The translations under genes and the position numbers were made by a program. From contig NC_086027.1 in assembly GCF_036323735.1 (NCBI RefSeq), positions 86,736,662 through 86,800,661 of the forward strand: 64,000 nt of DNA. Reading direction: 5' to 3'. Under the pieces are notes generated by a model. The model did not search any database. It was not told the DNA's origin and saw only the letters and a list, made by a program, of their open reading frames with translations. Origin of the DNA: Rattus norvegicus. Taxonomy: Eukaryota > Chordata > Mammalia > Rodentia > Muridae. Shown here one piece after another: positions 58,803 through 64,000 of this stretch; position 1 is the stretch's first letter; the number at the start of each line of letters is the position of its first letter.

Positions 58803-61800
58803 GTTTTTAATTAGTAACTAGGCAACTTCATTGTCACCTGTTGGAAGGGAGTAGGGAAGAGAAAGGGCTGGGAGGGGCTTCAGGGGCTCTGGAAAGCGAA
58901 CATGAGTATCCATAGTGAGCCCATACCTAAAGGCAAGCCCTCAGCACATTGCTGAAGTGAATCTAGACCTGCAAGGTAAAAATGATGTAGTAAAACATCT
59001 GTACCCTTCAGTCAGGGAAGAGACCCTAGTCTCTGTTGCAGCTCAGCCACTGGCCTTGGGCTGAGTTTTGGGGGTATTTGACAGATCAAAAGGTTCCTGT
59101 AGGTTTTCACGGATTCAGATGTTACTGAGACACCAGGAAGCCAAACTCAAGTCATTGTCTATGCTTCTGACCTAAATGAAAGACGACCCAGGCCACTCAC
59201 ACTGAAAAAATCCTGCACAGATTTAATGACCAAGAAAATTCAAGTAAAAATAGAGACACCGTAACCCTCTACAGACCATACAGATATGTATTACAACGCT
59301 CTCAAATGTACTCCCAAAATAGAACTGTGAACAAAACAAAAAGAACTACCTTTCTCAATGTTCCAGAAAGCTCCAAGATTGGAGTTGCTAAAATTTATGT
59401 TCTTTTTTTTGTGTCTCATGATAAAAGGCAGACTAGACAATTTAGGTCAAGAATATGCATTTTTAAATTAATAAATAATAGTAGATGTTTCCTTTGAATT
59501 TTATTATAATAAAATCTATTGTTTGGTCGATCTCATTCAGGAAGGTTTTAACCTGTTCTGCAAAACATGCAAAGTGCTCAAACATTCCAGCACCTTCTGA
59601 AGTAAGAAAACTCAGTGGGGACAGTTGTCACTGTATCCACTCCCATCAGATACAGGATTCTCCGTGGAAATTATTGTAATAGGTCAACAGCACTGTCATT
59701 TCACACAAAGGGTAGGACTTCATTTCCTGTGCTTCTATCCCCACCTCAATGGGAGCCTGGAAGTAGGATATCTCAGTGAATATAGAAAAACAACATATTT
59801 TCCTAATCGGAATAAAATTTTAAGAAAGAACTTAGCAATGTCATTGTCAAAGTTCAGGACCCTAGGAAAAAGGAGAATGCCGTTAACTAGTATTTTGATG
59901 TAACTTTGTATTTTTCGTGTTAAAAATAAAAATGCAAATTGCTAAAGAAGGAAGACAAAGGGGTGAAGTAATATGCTTGACACATATGCCTGTAAGAATT
60001 TCTTAACTTGAAAAAGTAAAATATTTTAATAATTTAAAAATACTAGAAAGTCTGGAATCACGTAGTCGATGAAGAGGCTAGTTCTCCATCCGTTTTGTAA
60101 GTTGCTTGGCTGATGGGTGAAGCAAAAAGACCAGGACTCTGACTATATAGATTTTGATGTTTGTAATAAGGGACTATACCAGACTATTATTTAAAAATAT
60201 ACTCACCTAAATTAAAAACCTTTTAAGCTTTTATTTGGTACTAGATTCCAAGATTGGATTCTATAAATTTTTATCTGAAGTGCCCAGCCATGATGAAAAG
60301 GCTTCCTTTGTTTTTATCTACTATTTCCATAATGAGAGCAATGGACAACTGACTCAATGAGGACAGAAAAGAAATGAATCAAACACTTGATTCATGTGTT
60401 TCTAAAGGAATACAACAAGCAAACTCTTGGTCAAACAACACTATCAGTTTTTCCTTGTCTTGTTCATTCATGTCTTTGCTTAAAGCAAAAAGCTCAGCCA
60501 GCTACAATTCTCTGCTTTCCACAAAAGATATTACATGTTATGTAAGAATGTGCTAAGAAAGAAATTAAGAGCAGATTAATACATTTGTGAATAGAGCAAA
60601 GTGGGTACAGATATTTCTGTATCACTCGGGAAGGAAAGGGTTCTTTCTATTTTACCGAATTATTTTCCTTTTTAATTGTCACAGAGTAATAGTACCACTG
60701 AGTGTCACACTGGGGTCCCCATACATTCATAGGACTCCAAAAAAAACAATGGTCCAAGAAAAAGACCTGGGTTCCTGTACTGTAATGCTCCTGAAGATTC
60801 ATCACTGTGTGACCACAGTGATCCATTTGATCATGATTCTGCTTTGTGCCAGCCAAGCGGTGGCCTGATAGTAGAAATTTCTATCCTGTCATTTCTCCTA
60901 ATGACTAAAATCTACACAAATCCCATCTCTCCCCATCTCCACAGAGGCAAACTACCCCTCTTCTTTGTCTGCTTTTACAAACCGTGTGTCAGCATTTTTT
61001 ACATTAACTGGCCATAATGCATGTAATTTTGTGAAAGACTAACTAAAACATAAAAGTCAAATCAATTAAGAATGTGTAATATTCTACTGTAGGAAATAGC
61101 ATCTTCTAAGAACTAATGCCTTTAGATCACCATAAATAAATCATCGAGGATACTTGTGCATAGATCTTTAACCATGTCTCTCCTTTTTCTCTGGGTTAGA
61201 AGTCAGAGAAATGTTTCTATCAGACCAAGGGGCGATAAAATCATACATACATAATTTTAATTTCTCTTCTCCCAAGAAGTTAAACACTGCATATGGCCAT
61301 TGCCTCATGCATTACCCCTATAAAATAACTGTTTACATCCTCTGCTTATTTTTCAGTTGCCTTAAGTTTCTGCCATCTCATTAAATTGCAAGTATAATTT
61401 GTAATTTAAAAAGTGGTTTGGAGAAAGGCAGTTAACAAATGTGTCATCAGCATCATTTCCCTATTTCTGTAAACCTCCCCACTGAAGCCCTTCTTAAAAC
61501 GTCTAAAATTTTCCATTAAAGTGCCGGGCAGAGAATGAGACAAGACGCCTCCGTTACCCAAAGGCAGTGTTGGGCTGCCACCTAGTATTTATGTGTGGAA
61601 CTGCCCATGTTATGCATTGGGAGCGTTCTCATATTTAGGACATATGGAATTCTGTAAACAGAAGAATGTCACCTTATGCACCAAAGCATTGACGTAAGCT
61701 CAAAGCTAATGTCAATGAATATAAGAGCCAGGTTCCCACCCACTCACAGCAAGGTGTGTTGTACAGAGCCTCCACGTTTAACACTCATTCACCTTGACTG

Positions 61801-63684
61801 AATGAAAGAAGGGCACACCGAGCACCAAGAAAGCCTGGGTCCTTCGGAACTTACCTCCATGTGCCCAGGACTCAGTTTCTGCACTCTAAGGAGTAACAGA
61901 GGGACACTTTCTTTTCACTCGTGACACCTGCTCCCAAAGATGCTTGGCAATGGTGCACTACATGTTCCCCCAGAGAACCACCGTACTCATGTCAGGCCAT
62001 GGACTTTCCTCCTGCCATGGTGCCTTCTTGTCACTTTTCTCCCCTCCACACATGGAGATGCAATCCTTCCCCAGGTGGATACATTCGACCACCAACCCTC
62101 AAAACTGTGGTCCAACAGAGAGCTTTGGTGGAAGAAGGGTTGCAGAGTGGTAGAAACTGATGATGGTGACAATTGCCAGTGTCCCCTCATCACACAGCAT
62201 CTGCCCATAAGGACAAGGACTATTCCCAGTGCTTCTTCTTCTTCCCAGTGTTTCCCCAGTTCCTTCCAGCTCTTATGTGGCCCTTCTCATAAAATTCCCC
62301 AAAATTCAGCTCATCTTTTCCTGTTTTCATCTTGCCCTCAAGAGATAAACATATATACTCATTGAAGACTCTTGGGTTTGATTTTAAAATCTCAAACTCT
62401 GGGGCAGAGCGTGCATGTGAATCCCTGTCACAGATACTCACTCCTGCTGGAGTTTTTGACAGAATTTCTCTTCCCTGATGAAATCCTACTTGAGACAAAA
62501 AAAAAAAATCCCCCACTTTCTGTTTAGGCATTGATTCTGCTTGTCTTTCCCTTCCTATCAATGGGAGCTCATTGAGGAGTGATAGGATTATTGGAGTCCT
62601 ATTTCTTTGATCCATTTTCATCTAAGTCTAGATCTTCTCTGCTGTGTGGTACCAGCATCTTCTCCGCATATGCCCTGACCAGACAGTGTGGTAGTAAGCT
62701 TGGTGGGGCTCCATCTATGTGACTGACAGAAACTCATCTTTAACATGAACCTCACAGATGAAGTCCTGACTCCTACCTGGGTACTCTAGACTCCGCAGTG
62801 TGATCCAGAGTCTCCTCTTTATGCTTCCTACACTGCCCTACCAGGAAGCCTGTCCTCTGCCTATCCTTTTATCAGGGTCCTCAAGATTTGTTCTAGAAAA
62901 GCCACTCCTACTAGGGTGGGTGAAGAAGGGCGTGCCATCCGAGGTTTGCGTGCCATCCGAGGTTTGGGTCTTTTTTCCTTAATGCAAACTTTCAGCCCAT
63001 TTCATACATTAAATCAGAGTCTAAGTCTTAATAAAACCCTGGGAAATCCACATGCACAATAAAGTTGGGAAATACTGAGTGCATACCTGCTCCACATTTC
63101 CTGCCTTCCTCTACCAGTGTACCTATTCATTTCCTTAAATACAATCTGATATTAAATTCCTTTTGTTTATTTTCTCCTTTTCTTTGTATTGTGCCTTCAT
63201 CCCACTAGAGGGTGAGCTTCAGGACAGCCAAGATCTTGGCATACAGTGTCCTGTTTCTCAGGAGGCACCCAATCACTCCACCATTGCTTATTGAATTGCG
63301 TTCTGAATCCATTTCCTCTTGTTCCTCTTTTGGTGTTCCATAGCCCCAACCCATCTTGCTTTCTCTCCTTTCTGGATCTTGCTCATTCCCCAGATCACAA
63401 CTATAGAAGGCACCAACTTTTCCTTAGCATTTCAAGCACACTGTATCTCTGCCCTCCAGGAAGCTGTAGGACCCACTCAGACACCTAACCACAGTATCAC
63501 CTCAAAGACCCACTGGAGTCAGCATGAATGCAGTATCCCACTACCACAAATTATTCAGCCCACTTTCCCTCCTTTGAGGAACTTGCAGGGGTCAGGACAT
63601 CTGGAGTACAATGGATGTGCCCTGTCCTGGGAAAACCACCTTCTTGATCATGGTATCTCCTCTGCAGGTAAGGCTTCATTTGTC
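58803..63684. other. No gene seen; unassigned sequence
   Basis: Nearly 5 kb with no named repeat except a possible mammal-wide SINE end at 63203-63298 ('ggtgagcttcaggacagcca', 'ttgcttattgaattg'). At 61921-62365 several frames on both strands are open together (longest 141 codons). I see no domain, so this looks like a chance low-stop stretch. A run of A lies at 62498-62508 and a perfect 18-bp tandem duplication at 62930-62965. Confidence 0.5.
62930..62965. repeat. Perfect 18-bp tandem duplication
   Basis: GCGTGCCATCCGAGGTTT at 62930-62947 and again at 62948-62965. Each copy holds two CpG in a CpG-poor surround. Confidence 0.95.
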
Positions 63685-63691
63685 TGTCTGC

Positions 63692-63751
<60 letters not shown>
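63685..63751. repeat. (TATC)n microsatellite
   Basis: A few GTCT units, then about 15 TATC units. The reverse complement is the GATA motif seen at 24.9 and 47.5 kb. Confidence 0.97.
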
Positions 63752-63769
63752 AGACCTGTTTGATTAGGT

Positions 63770-63858
63770 TTTTAAGACAGAGTTTCTTTGTATAACCCTG
63801 GTTATCCTGGAACTAGCTCTGTAGACCAGGCTGGCCTCAAACTCAGCTATCTCTGAGG
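63770..63858 (-). mobile_element. B1 SINE, 3' two-thirds
   Basis: 'tttaagacagagtttctttg', 'tataaccctggttatcctgg', 'aactagctctgtagaccagg' and 'ctggcctcaaactcagctat' are the reverse complement of B1. A short (TG)n run (63865-63883) follows. Confidence 0.9.
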
Positions 63859-63883
63859 GTTTTTGTGTGTGTGTGTGTGTGTG

Positions 63884-64000
63884 ACTGTCAGGAAGGCAGC
63901 ATCTGGAATTTTTCTATTTCCCAGAGTTTCAGGCTGGCTGGTGTATTCATTCATTCTTTATAAAAGAAACAGCTTATCCCCTCAATCACAGAAAAAGACT
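63884..64000. other. No gene seen to window end
   Basis: Short unassigned stretch. Confidence 0.5.

Noticed and set aside
59932..59939. Second octamer ATGCAAAT
   Set aside because: About two matches to any given 8-mer are expected by chance on both strands in 64 kb, and nothing adjoins it.
61921..62365. Overlapping frames up to 141 codons on both strands
   Set aside because: Several frames are open at once, which indicates a chance low stop density, not selection on one frame.

Overview
This is mammalian, almost certainly rat (Rattus), non-coding DNA. The strongest evidence is two nearly identical ID SINEs (tRNA-Ala/BC1-type, about 18.9 and 37.1 kb) with long A tails and perfect 13-15 bp target-site duplications (TSDs). 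LINE-1 3' ends of the rat type (16.97-17.49 and 56.76-57.82 kb), many B1/B2/B3/B4 rodent SINEs, rodent MaLR-type LTRs and long CA/GA/GATA/GGAA microsatellites agree with this. I see no protein-coding exon, tRNA, rRNA, CpG island or CRISPR that I can support. The open frames are short, lie in repeats or microsatellites, or are open in several frames at once. The window looks like a large intron or an intergenic gene-poor segment. Repeat family names below come from recognised sequence features, not from a database search, so subfamily names and ends are approximate.

Layout. 0-9 kb: Lx-type L1 3'-UTR pieces (1-391, 5561-5820), a B2/B3 with an internal TA/TG microsatellite (2.9-3.2), a MaLR-type LTR (5.28-5.54), otherwise unassigned sequence. 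9-17.7 kb: relic L1, a B2 with a GGAA tail and internal duplication (10.2-10.5), a long TC/AC microsatellite (11.3), a B4 (12.2-12.5), a repeat-poor block (13.2-16.2) with a G-run, then a run of SINEs and a rat L1 3' UTR. 18-25 kb: young ID element, MIRs, B1 pair around a GGAA/GGGAA tract, Lx 3' UTR, and an ancient L1 split by an antisense Lx 3' end. 27-31 kb: MaLR LTR and a 2.8 kb L1 whose 5' part is inverted relative to its 3' part, followed by an unassigned segment with a damaged 89-codon frame. 33-41.6 kb: B3, a mammal-wide LTR-like fragment, a URR1-type hAT element, TC/AC repeat, B2/B3, a second young ID, more Lx 3' UTRs, MIR, MaLR LTR. 45-50 kb: MIRs, B3, B1 with GATA/GACA tail, an ancient L1 interrupted by about 0.6 kb of unassigned DNA, B4. 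50-59 kb: MaLR LTRs and a roughly 3.8 kb ancient L1/HAL1-like block into which a B3, a CA repeat, a B4-like SINE and a young rat L1 have been placed. 59-64 kb: mostly unassigned, ending in a TATC repeat and a B1.

There is no gene cooperation to describe. The readable biology is the layered history of retrotransposition: ancient mammalian L1 and MIR, then MaLR LTRs and rodent SINEs and Lx, then rat L1 and ID. I did not find a convincing undescribed system. The best leads are the inverted L1, the nested young insertions, two unassigned segments (25.69-25.87 and 48.36-48.99 kb) and the pseudogene-like stretch at 30.70-31.06 kb.
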